This document shows positions 6,423 to 11,685 of a stretch of DNA of 12,591 bases, piece after piece. The stretch spans positions 1 to 12,591 of the forward strand of contig DAOWCC010000050.1 in NCBI GenBank assembly GCA_030639665.1, read 5' to 3'. The notes under the pieces were generated by a model, which saw nothing but the letters and a program-made list of their open reading frames with translations, was not told the origin of the DNA and did not search any database. Position numbers and translations under genes: made by a program. Position 1 is the stretch's first letter; every line of letters begins with the position of its first letter. Origin of the DNA: Elusimicrobiota bacterium. GTDB lineage: Bacteria > Elusimicrobiota > Elusimicrobia > Elusimicrobiales > UBA9959.

Positions 6423-6824
6423 CTACTTCAAGGCTTCAATTTCTTGAGGTGTTAAATTCCGCGGAAGCAAAAAAATACTTTTTTTAACGGCAGGCACAAT
6501 GAATTTCCTGTAATTATTGCCGACAATAAAAACAAACTCATCATTATTTAAATCACTCAGCCCGCTTAATTTCTCAAGAACAGTCTCAGACCAAATTTTA
6601 ATTTCATCATCACCGCAAAGATTTAAATTCTTATCATAAGGCTCTATTTCATCATCAAGTTCCAATAAACCGTATCTCCCCGATAAAATAAAAATTTTAT
6701 CCGGCTCAAGCGACGCGGCATATTCAAATAATTTTTTAAACAAAGGCCCAATATATAAATCGGCGGCCTTGGCTTTATGGCCCAGCTTTTCTTTAACACA
6801 TGGAATTAAAACAATTTTTGACAT
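6423..6824 (-). CDS. DUF6884-like protein
   Basis: A 133-residue soluble protein resembling the DUF6884 group, whose members share an N-terminal IPC/VGC-like strand, an LY-x-x-P-LF segment and an ILS-x-(R/K)-YGL motif. Here these are LIPC (6-9), DLYIGPLFKK (22-31), ILSGRYGLL (46-54) and PYDKNL (62-67). A second half has FIVGNNYRKFIVP. The fold is probably Rossmann-like. The family is found beside mobile and nucleic-acid-related genes, and its biochemical role is not established to my knowledge. It starts 14 nt after the stop of the upstream two-TM gene (same strand), so the two are likely co-transcribed. It has no obvious SD and may depend on reinitiation. It is the last gene of the leftward block, and no terminator hairpin was found after it. 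Confidence 0.75.
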   Translation of the reverse strand: MSKIVLIPCVKEKLGHKAKAADLYIGPLFKKLFEYAASLEPDKIFILSGRYGLLELDDEIEPYDKNLNLCGDDEIKIWSETVLEKLSGLSDLNNDEFVFIVGNNYRKFIVPAVKKSIFLLPRNLTPQEIEALK

Positions 6825-6838
6825 TTAAAAAGTTTAAG

Positions 6839-7081
6839 TCAATCTACCAAAAGGTATTCCAGTAAAGGCAAAGCGGGATGGGTGCCGGTTATTAAAACAT
6901 ATATCCCCGCTCCAAAAATGAAAGCGGCGCATAACCAAAGCATAACAGCCACAACTTTTCCGAATTTCTTTAAATTGGCGCAATCGGTTTTATCCGCGCC
7001 CAGCAAAACGAAAAAACTTATAGCCAAAAATATTGTAACAGGAATAATGGCTGCCAATCCCAATATATTAATTTTAGGCAT
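6839..7081 (-). CDS. Small two-TM membrane protein
   Basis: An 80-residue hydrophobic protein with two predicted membrane helices, about residues 6-28 and 42-66. They are joined by a short charged loop (GADKTDCANLKKFGK), and a 14-residue tail follows. No motif identifies the family. The ATG at 7081 is preceded by a strong GGGGGGAT site about 5 nt upstream, and a TTGAAG-17-TAGAAT promoter lies just before that, so it is probably the first gene of a two-gene unit with the DUF6884-like gene. It looks like a real gene; function unknown. Confidence 0.7.
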   Translation of the reverse strand: MPKINILGLAAIIPVTIFLAISFFVLLGADKTDCANLKKFGKVVAVMLWLCAAFIFGAGIYVLITGTHPALPLLEYLLVD

Positions 7082-7108
7082 TTAATCCCCCCTTTTATTT
7101 TCTTTTAA

Positions 7109-7137
7109 ATTCTAATCAGCCAACGCGCAACCTTCAA
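7109..7137 (-). promoter_or_regulatory. Sigma70-type promoter TTGAAG-17-TAGAAT
   Basis: On the minus strand TTGAAG (7132-7137) and TAGAAT (7109-7114) are separated by exactly 17 nt. The predicted start is near 7102, giving a leader of about 20 nt that contains the GGGGGGAT ribosome site of the gene at 7081. The promoter lies immediately after the stop of the upstream zinc-ribbon gene. Confidence 0.55.
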
Positions 7138-7139
7138 TT

Positions 7140-7793
7140 TTATTTTGAGGGATAAGCCGAGCGCGCCGTTTTATCTATAAGCTGTTTATATCTTTGATTG
7201 AATTTATTCAACATCTCACTCGCCCTTCCCGCGTGATACTGGCTCCATTCAACATATCCGGGCTCATTATGAGCCGCTTGAGTCTGAGGACAGGGAAGAT
7301 TCAATGAATTAAATTTATCAAGATAATTGTCTTCCAATTTCTTATATGTTTTCCAGTATTTACCACTCGGCCCAAAACCTTTTATATTAAGTTTGGTTTT
7401 TTCAAGCTCAGCAAGAAACGCCAAACGAGCTTTATCATGGTCATCAAGAAGTTTTCCCGCCAATTGCATCTTTTCAGCCACAGTTTCCGGCACAACTATC
7501 GGCGTTTCATCAATACTTACGGAAAAAGAAGGAGTAACATTCTTATAAGCAAAATAGCCCCCGGCAATTACAATTCCAATAACAAAAAATTTCAATAAGC
7601 CCGACCCGCCGCCTGTTTCAGAATTATAATTAACGGGCGCCGGATTTGTTCTTACGGGTTCAGGGCCCGGACTCATGGAAGGTGGCTCATTAGGAGATGC
7701 CGCCTCATTTTCTTTTTTTGTGAAAGGCGCATAGCATAAACTGCAAAAAACCGCTTCATCTGAATTATCACCGCCGCATTTAGGACATTTCAT
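7140..7793 (-). CDS. Zinc-ribbon, single-TM protein with C-terminal extracytoplasmic domain
   Basis: A 217-residue protein. It begins with a rubredoxin-like zinc ribbon, CPKC at 3-6 and CSLC at 17-20. Next come a low-complexity P/N/E-rich linker (about 28-58), a GGGSG hinge, one membrane helix (about 66-83) and a mainly helical C-terminal domain of about 130 residues, presumably outside the membrane. This layout is common in bacterial envelope proteins of unknown function in which the ribbon faces the cytoplasm. The C-terminal domain is not recognised; it carries a single Cys (in LPCPQTQ) and many aromatics. The start has an excellent GGGGGAGT site 3-6 nt upstream. A 28-bp dyad (7836-7863) lies 42 nt upstream of the ATG and has a near match in front of the exported gene at 9382. 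Confidence 0.8.
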   Translation of the reverse strand: MKCPKCGGDNSDEAVFCSLCYAPFTKKENEAASPNEPPSMSPGPEPVRTNPAPVNYNSETGGGSGLLKFFVIGIVIAGGYFAYKNVTPSFSVSIDETPIVVPETVAEKMQLAGKLLDDHDKARLAFLAELEKTKLNIKGFGPSGKYWKTYKKLEDNYLDKFNSLNLPCPQTQAAHNEPGYVEWSQYHAGRASEMLNKFNQRYKQLIDKTARSAYPSK

Positions 7794-7835
7794 CTTACTC
7801 CCCCTGTATTTACGCGTTTCCTATAATTTGTAATA

Positions 7836-7863
7836 AGACTATCAATTTTTTAATTAATAGTCT
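7836..7863. promoter_or_regulatory. 28-bp dyad, operator candidate, copy A
   Basis: AGACTAT (7836-7842) and ATAGTCT (7857-7863) are perfect inverted arms, with AATT/AATT pairing inside, giving 11 of 12 pairs around TTTT. It is AT-rich and lies 42 nt upstream of the zinc-ribbon gene start. It aligns at 23 of 28 positions with 9421-9448, which lies 38 nt upstream of another leftward gene. It contains TTGATA on the minus strand, a possible -35, but no well-spaced -10 was found. Confidence 0.5.
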
Positions 7864-7878
7864 ATATTCAAACCCGGC

Positions 7879-8736
7879 TTATTTTTTAACTCGTGAAAAA
7901 CACACTAAGCCGGCAGCTTTAAGCATTTTTAAAAATTTAGGATTGGCGGCCAGCATTTTATCCGCTCTATAATGAAGGCCAAAATAAAGCTGAGCCCTGT
8001 TAATATATTTCCTGGCTTCTATTTCCGATAAACATTTGTTCGCGAATTTATCGCCATTAACATTTTTGCACACCTCGGTTATGGTTTTCAAATTCTTGGC
8101 ATTAATCTCGGTCTTGGCATTTTTATATTTTTCATCAAAAGCTTTCAGCAATTCTCCGTCGGAAATATTTCGATAAACCTCATTATGCGCGACTATATTC
8201 CTGCTCAAGCGCGCGCGTATGGGCGGTTTTCTCAAAGGATAGCCCAATACAAGAGATACCACGGGAATAACGCCTTTGGGAAGACGGCACATTTTACGAA
8301 CAGCCGATATATTATTGAATATCGGACCTATATACACGGAACCCAAACCCATTGAGTCCGCGGCAACGCACATATTCTGGGCGCAAATAACAGTATCCTG
8401 AAAAGCTATCCAAAAAGATCTAAGACTACTGTCCGCCGAAAAAGGAGCCTTCTCAAGAGCCGCCCAGCGCTTAAGCCTGTGAAAATCCATACAAAAAATC
8501 AAATGCGTCGGAGCCTTCGCCATAAAACTTTGCCCGCATAATTTAGCCAGCTTTGCCTTTGATGAAGTCTTCTCAATCTTAATAACGGAGTATGGCTGAA
8601 GATTCCCGCCCGTAGGCGCGCGCAAACCGGCCTCCAGAATATTATTAATCACCGATGCCGGAATTTTTTTATCGGTAAAAACCCGGCAACTCCCTCTTTC
8701 CAAAAGCAATTTCAAAGTTTCATTGTTTTTTTTCAT
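7879..8736 (-). CDS. NfsA/FRP-like FMN nitroreductase family protein
   Basis: A 285-residue protein of the nitroreductase superfamily (PF00881), FMN enzymes that use NAD(P)H to reduce nitro, quinone or flavin substrates. The FMN-binding entry motif is RGSCRVF (14-20). APTGGNLQPYS (40-50) is the second FMN contact. MGLGSVYIG (129-137) and LVLGYP (162-167) complete the core. The length and a C-terminal extension after about residue 190 fit the NfsA/FRP-like branch more than the short NfsB type. The extension here is Lys- and Asn-rich (for example KNAKTEINAKNLKT) and poorly conserved in feel. The start has CGGAGT 5-8 nt upstream. It lies 55 bp after the stop of the exported DUF4430-like gene and is probably co-transcribed with it. 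The physiological substrate is unknown. Confidence 0.9.
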   Translation of the reverse strand: MKKNNETLKLLLERGSCRVFTDKKIPASVINNILEAGLRAPTGGNLQPYSVIKIEKTSSKAKLAKLCGQSFMAKAPTHLIFCMDFHRLKRWAALEKAPFSADSSLRSFWIAFQDTVICAQNMCVAADSMGLGSVYIGPIFNNISAVRKMCRLPKGVIPVVSLVLGYPLRKPPIRARLSRNIVAHNEVYRNISDGELLKAFDEKYKNAKTEINAKNLKTITEVCKNVNGDKFANKCLSEIEARKYINRAQLYFGLHYRADKMLAANPKFLKMLKAAGLVCFSRVKK

Positions 8737-8791
8737 TTTTACTCCGAAATTTAAATAATTAGAAAATGTCTTCTTTCGCTTTTACAGAGCC

Positions 8792-9382
8792 TTATTGCCA
8801 AAGCTCGGCGCTAAAATCAACCAAACGCTTATATACCGAAGCTCCAAGCTTCAAAGCCTTGGATAAATCCGGCTTGATATCCGCGGCCAATTCGCTATTA
8901 ATATCTTTGGATAAATCAGAACAAACATAAGGGGATTTTATCTTATAGGATGGAGCGCAATAATCTTTCCATTGGCCTTTATCATAAGTTGAATAGCCAT
9001 AAAACCAAACTATCCGGTCGGAGGCCTTATTAAAATAAAAGTCTCCCGGCATAACTTCGGGCAAAACGCCATTAACCGTGAAACACCAGCCATAGACGCG
9101 CATTTTTCTATGTGAAACATGCTCCATGGCATCAGCCCCCGAAGGAGCTCCCAATATGGAAGTAAAACCATCGTCATTGCCTTCATATAAAATGCCATTG
9201 TCTTTAAAAATCTTATCCGAAATTTTAACCGCATTATCTTTAAAATCCTTTATTTTAAAATCTTTTTCAAGAACGGGCTTTTCAAAGCACGGGCCTATCA
9301 ATTTGATATTGGCGGCATATAAGCCGCCGGCAAACAAATAAATGACCGCTCCCGCCGCTATAATAGTTTTTCTCATATCCAT
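8792..9382 (-). CDS. Exported DUF4430-like protein
   Basis: A 196-residue protein with a signal peptide (residues 1-23, cleavage near LYA/AN). The segment at about 55-132 resembles DUF4430, the small domain related to the transcobalamin/intrinsic-factor C-terminal domain. It has SILGAPSGADAM, then MRVYGWCFTVNGVLPEVMPG, then DRIVWFYGYSTYD, which is the family pattern of a Trp/aromatic strand, 'VNG', and a final 'D-I-W-Y'. Such domains bind or present ligands on the cell surface in some bacteria. Four Cys (32, 100, 142, 154) could form disulfides after export. The ATG at 9382 has a GGAG site about 6-9 nt upstream; an ATG two codons in (9376) is also possible. It heads a likely unit with the nitroreductase gene, and a 28-bp dyad lies upstream. 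Domain call is moderate confidence. Confidence 0.75.
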   Translation of the reverse strand: MDMRKTIIAAGAVIYLFAGGLYAANIKLIGPCFEKPVLEKDFKIKDFKDNAVKISDKIFKDNGILYEGNDDGFTSILGAPSGADAMEHVSHRKMRVYGWCFTVNGVLPEVMPGDFYFNKASDRIVWFYGYSTYDKGQWKDYCAPSYKIKSPYVCSDLSKDINSELAADIKPDLSKALKLGASVYKRLVDFSAELWQ

Positions 9383-9420
9383 TTTTTACTCCAAAAAATT
9401 ATTTTTATTACGGTAGGATT

Positions 9421-9448
9421 AGATTATCAATTTTTAAACTAACAGTCG
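9421..9448. promoter_or_regulatory. 28-bp dyad, operator candidate, copy B
   Basis: This aligns without gaps with 7836-7863 at 23 of 28 positions. The arms are degenerate here (AGATTAT and ACAGTC). It is 38 nt upstream of the exported DUF4430-like gene (minus) and 22 nt upstream of the small plus-strand frame at 9471, so it could serve both directions. Confidence 0.45.
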
Positions 9449-9470
9449 AGTTTTTAAGGAGAGAAACACT

Positions 9471-9680
9471 TTGTTATTATCGCCGCGTCATAGGGATAGC
9501 GCGGAAATTCGAAATATTATGGGGTTTAAATTCGGGAAAATATTATACTCAGCCGCGAAACCGAAAGTGTCAACTAACTTGTGTAAATGGCTTTTAATAG
9601 GCATTCCTTATTTAGGCTGGGTGATTCGGATTTATCTTAAGCAGGGTTGGGACACCTCTTACAACAAAAAAAAGACCTGA
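9471..9680 (+). CDS. Small hypothetical protein, uncertain
   Basis: A 69-codon frame starting with TTG at 9471, preceded by AAGGAG with 9-nt spacing. An internal ATG at 9519 would give 53 residues. The product has a hydrophobic aromatic stretch (KWLLIGIPYLGWVIRIYL) that could be one membrane segment, then a short charged tail ending KKKT. No family is recognised. Against it: the frame crosses one copy of a 23-bp direct repeat (9537-9559), runs straight into repeat copy 2, and sits in a region of decayed sequence. The good SD is the main support. It could equally be a relic of a mobile element. Confidence 0.35.
   Translation: MLLSPRHRDSAEIRNIMGFKFGKILYSAAKPKVSTNLCKWLLIGIPYLGWVIRIYLKQGWDTSYNKKKT
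9537..9559 (-). repeat. 23-bp direct repeat with promoter-like -10, copy 1
   Basis: Identical over 23 bp to 9929-9951. Read leftward it contains GAGTATAATATTTT, that is a perfect TATAAT, so each copy could act as a minus-strand -10. The two copies are 392 bp apart and bracket the second copy of the degenerate repeat (9683-9846). Confidence 0.6.
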
Positions 9681-9682
9681 TG

Positions 9683-9846
9683 ATGACAGTTATGTTTGCT
9701 AAGCATGGCCGTTCGGAAGCCGACTTGGGCTTACTGGAGGCTGAGATACGGAATGGCGCAGTACTAAGCGACCATGGTCATGCGTGTAAATATAACTGGC
9801 ATAACTCCAATAAATTAAAATCTAGGTCCTGACTGGAAATATCACT
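9683..9846 (+). repeat. Degenerate interspersed repeat, copy 2
   Basis: This aligns with 13-126: the first 76 bp at about 76% identity without gaps, and the last 16 bp identically. About 50 bp between these blocks have no counterpart in copy 1. Its reading frame from 9683 stays open to 9832 while the other copy stops early, consistent with loss of any coding role. Just after it CGCTCA (9850-9855) can pair with a later TGAGCG. The nature of the element is unknown; it may be the remnant of an insertion sequence end. Confidence 0.55.
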
Positions 9847-9928
9847 TGTCGCTCATACAATACAATAATTAAGTGAGCGTGAAACTTTGCCGGAATTTCT
9901 CTTAATAAATATAAAAACCATTTACATA

Positions 9929-9951
9929 AAAATATTATACTCAGCCGCGAA
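9929..9951 (-). repeat. 23-bp direct repeat with promoter-like -10, copy 2
   Basis: Identical to 9537-9559. It abuts the GC-rich hairpin at 9952-9971 downstream of the gene ending at 9986. Leftward transcription from its TATAAT would run antisense through the repeat region. Confidence 0.6.
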
Positions 9952-9971
9952 CCCCGCCTTTACAGGCGGGG
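9952..9971 (-). terminator. GC-rich hairpin after the secreted orphan gene
   Basis: CCCCGCCT, TTAC, AGGCGGGG is a perfect 8-bp stem, 14 bp beyond the stop of the minus gene ending at 9986. It lacks an immediate T-run on the minus strand, so it may be a dispersed palindrome (compare 6191-6207) rather than a classic terminator. Confidence 0.5.
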
Positions 9972-9985
9972 AACTTCGGCCAAAA

Positions 9986-10633
9986 TCAGTCGCCGACAGG
10001 ATTGGGATCGGTTAGAAAATAATCTTTCCAAAAATCCTTCAGGTCTGTAATTAAGTCCGCGACTTCCGATTCCGATAAATTGTACTGGCGCGGTCCGAAC
10101 ATATTCTTTACTTTTACCGCGCTTACAAAGGTGCCGTCCAAATTAAGTTTAACAAGCTTGGAACCATCGCCGCCCTTCGCCATAAGCAAAACTATGTATT
10201 CCGGCTGAAAATAACCAATTTCAGCTCTGCAACAATAATTATCATCATCAAGCCGGCCATCAGGCCATATTGAATCGGTAACCATAAGAACAGAAAGTCT
10301 TTCATCGTCATACTGTCTCATCACACCGCGAACTTCCTTATTTCCAAGTCTCACCGCGTCAAGCTTGAATAATTTATTTACGCCGCACAGGGCTGCTTTC
10401 CTAACAAGAAAATCCCAGTCGTTTTCATCCTCGATTTCACCGTTAAAGAAAGCCAAGTCATCTTCAAGGCTTTTAACAATATCCCCTTGAGATTTTACGG
10501 CGCTGATACCGCTTGAATTTCCGGTTAAACCTTTTATTAACGCTGTTTCTGAATATTCCGAATACGCCGGAACAGACATGGAAACAAAAATTCCCACCAT
10601 ACACATATACATTGCTTTTGTTGCAAGTTTCAT
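9986..10633 (-). CDS. Secreted orphan protein
   Basis: A 215-residue protein with a signal peptide at about residues 1-24 (hydrophobic core MCMVGIFVSMS, cleavage after AYS). The mature part is acidic and mixed alpha/beta, with a CC pair in NYCCRAEIGYF, an EDENDWDFLVRK segment, and a C-terminal LSESEVADLITDLKDFWKDY helix. I do not recognise a family. The ATG at 10633 is chosen, although the frame stays open upstream to 10867, because it has a textbook AAGGAGG site 9 nt upstream and begins the signal peptide exactly. The upstream 78 codons are antisense to an ABC-ATPase-like fragment and are not coding on this strand. It resembles the other small exported orphans here (2421, 8792) in size and style. 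Function unknown. Confidence 0.8.
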   Translation of the reverse strand: MKLATKAMYMCMVGIFVSMSVPAYSEYSETALIKGLTGNSSGISAVKSQGDIVKSLEDDLAFFNGEIEDENDWDFLVRKAALCGVNKLFKLDAVRLGNKEVRGVMRQYDDERLSVLMVTDSIWPDGRLDDDNYCCRAEIGYFQPEYIVLLMAKGGDGSKLVKLNLDGTFVSAVKVKNMFGPRQYNLSESEVADLITDLKDFWKDYFLTDPNPVGD

Positions 10634-10680
10634 TGATTGAACTCCTCCTTTATTAGAGTTGCTAAAACGCTTCATACTAA

Positions 10681-10860
10681 GCATATAGCAATACGCGCCA
10701 TACAACACGAGTAAATTGGGCATATATCCTTTGGCAAATGTCCCAGACCGTTCTAGGCCATTTGCCGCCGCATATATTAATGCGGGATGAACCTGTAAGT
10801 AATTTAGATATTGACGGCATTGAGCGATTGGAGAGCGCTTACAAATTAAAAAGAGCTTAA
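10681..10860 (+). pseudogene. Fragment resembling an ABC-F ATPase C-terminal nucleotide-binding domain
   Basis: In this plus-strand frame (open 10681-10857, stop TAA 10858) the translation includes QTVLGHLPPHILMRDEP followed by VSNLDIDGIERLESA. That matches the Walker B and D-loop of ABC ATPases (hhhhDEPT-NLD); the D-I-D-x-I-x-x-L-E continuation is most like ABC-F translation factors. The Walker A, signature and H-loop are missing, Thr of DEPT is Val, and no SD precedes it, so it is a remnant. An 8-bp inverted repeat (GGCAAATG 10733-10740 with CATTTGCC 10759-10766) lies within it. It overlaps the region upstream of the secreted orphan's start on the opposite strand. Recognition rests on a short motif and is moderate. 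Confidence 0.45.
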
Positions 10861-10912
10861 TTATCATTTCGTATAATGAACAATCAAGCTCGCGCCGTTT
10901 TATAAAGGAAAG

Positions 10913-11143
10913 CTATTTAAACAATGAGTTCTGATATTCAACTTCCAATTTTTCATAAAAAGAGGCCCAGTTATCTCTTTTACCATTAAATCTATTTTGG
11001 ACATTAAAATAATGTTCCTTGTCATCTTTCAGAAAAGAAACTCTGACAATAAACTTCTCTAAATTGCACACGCAACACAAGATATTTCTGTCTTTAAAAA
11101 ATCCAATGATTTTTTCTTTAATATTTTTAGTATTCCTGGTCAT
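10913..11143 (-). CDS. Small orphan protein with a consensus promoter
   Basis: A 76-residue basic protein with no signal peptide or membrane helix. It has a CCVC cluster (23-26), a strand-rich middle (KFIVRVSFLKDDKEHYFNVQ) and a C-terminal aromatic/acidic helix. The CCVC could bind metal or be redox active, but no partner cysteines follow, so this is speculative. No family is recognised. The ATG at 11143 has AGAGG 5 nt upstream. A perfect sigma70 promoter (TTGACA-16-TATAAT, 11194-11221) lies upstream with a leader of about 44 nt, which strongly favours expression. It stands between two decayed genes. It may be an accessory or horizontally acquired gene. Confidence 0.65.
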   Translation of the reverse strand: MTRNTKNIKEKIIGFFKDRNILCCVCNLEKFIVRVSFLKDDKEHYFNVQNRFNGKRDNWASFYEKLEVEYQNSLFK

Positions 11144-11193
11144 ACAGCCTCTATTAGTCGATTTGGAATATTTTTAAGCCTACCCTCATCGAT

Positions 11194-11221
11194 ATTATAC
11201 ATGACGATTAATGAATGTCAA
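11194..11221 (-). promoter_or_regulatory. Consensus sigma70 promoter TTGACA-16-TATAAT
   Basis: On the minus strand TTGACA (11216-11221) and TATAAT (11194-11199) are separated by 16 nt, both hexamers perfect. The predicted start is near 11187 for the 76-residue gene starting at 11143. It is the best promoter in the window. Confidence 0.75.
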
Positions 11222-11297
11222 TCTCGAAAATATCACATTAGAGAAGTTTTTCCGACGACAAAAAAAATGTGAATTTTTCTTTTTTTCTCTCGAAATT

Positions 11298-11325
11298 TCA
11301 ATATTTAAGCCGCGGCGCGCGGCTT
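11298..11325 (-). terminator. Hairpin terminator after the SDR pseudogene
   Basis: AAGCCGCG (11307-11314) and CGCGGCTT (11318-11325) form an 8-bp GC-rich stem with a 3-nt loop. On the minus strand it is followed by AAATATTG. It touches the stop codon of the dehydrogenase remnant. The TTAAATATT tail resembles that of the terminator at 2326-2365. Confidence 0.55.
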
Positions 11326-11547
11326 TAGAATTTGTTATACACGCATTCCGGCAGTATTTTTAAAATATACGCGATAATTGCCCAGCGTTTGGTTATATAG
11401 GCTTTTTTCTTCTTTTTGGATATTGCGTTATAAATCTGCATTGCCGCTTTTTCCGGTGAAGCCACAAAAAAAAAGCCCCTCGCTCTTACCATAGCGCGGA
11501 GCCCCGGCCTCAATAATGATTAGTCTTTTTCCCCTTGAAATATTCAC
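11325..11547 (-). pseudogene. Collapsed short-chain dehydrogenase/reductase (SDR)
   Basis: Only the two ends of an SDR remain. From a GTG at 11547 the first frame reads VNISRGKRLIIIEAGAPRYGKS, like the SDR entry strand and glycine-rich NAD(P) loop (KxxIITGAxxGIG) but with the loop degraded. After a run of T's near 11467-11475 a different frame carries a typical SDR C-terminus, FVASPEKAAMQIYNAISKKK then AYITKRWAIIAYILKILP, to the stop at 11325. About 200 central residues, including the Ser-Tyr-Lys active site, are missing. Intact relatives are around 250-270 residues. The C-terminal match to the 'ASPEKAA-x-x-I-x-x-A-I' SDR group is good; the N-terminal match is weaker. It cannot be active. A hairpin terminator is still present at the stop. 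Confidence 0.65.
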
Positions 11548-11563
11548 AATAACCCTGTAGAAT
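11535..11563 (+). promoter_or_regulatory. Sigma70-type promoter TTGAAA-17-TAGAAT
   Basis: On the plus strand TTGAAA (11535-11540) and TAGAAT (11558-11563) are exactly 17 nt apart. The predicted start is near 11570. A second TATAAT (11579-11584) lies downstream without a -35. It would drive the 27-codon frame and the large gene at 11660. Confidence 0.5.
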
Positions 11564-11601
11564 ATAAGTAATACCACTTATAATAAGAGGTTTAACTTAT
11601 A

Positions 11602-11685
11602 ATGCATACAAAAACGGAATTACTGAATGCCTTAAAATTATTGGCTCAAAAACTCGATTATGAACAAGTCTCTGAAAGAATTTAA
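11602..11685 (+). CDS. 27-codon frame overlapping the next gene; leader peptide or truncated partner
   Basis: ATG at 11602, stop TAA at 11683, 27 residues (MHTKTELLNALKLLAQKLDY then EQVSERI). AAGAGG lies 11 nt upstream and a TTGAAA/TAGAAT promoter above that. It overlaps the ATG of the following gene by 26 nt in another frame, an arrangement that can couple translation. The sequence is an amphipathic helix that would suit the first helix of a nucleotidyltransferase-type partner, which often accompanies relatives of the next gene (recollection, unverified). It may therefore be a beheaded gene rather than a designed leader. Confidence 0.35.
   Translation: MHTKTELLNALKLLAQKLDYEQVSERI

Noticed and set aside
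9647..9832. 61-codon plus-strand frame
   Set aside because: Falls in repeat copy 2; the aligned copy at 13 is interrupted and substitutions are not biased to third positions.
10634..10867. 78-codon N-terminal extension of the secreted orphan
   Set aside because: The perfect AAGGAGG and the signal peptide define ATG 10633; the upstream frame is antisense to an ABC-ATPase fragment.
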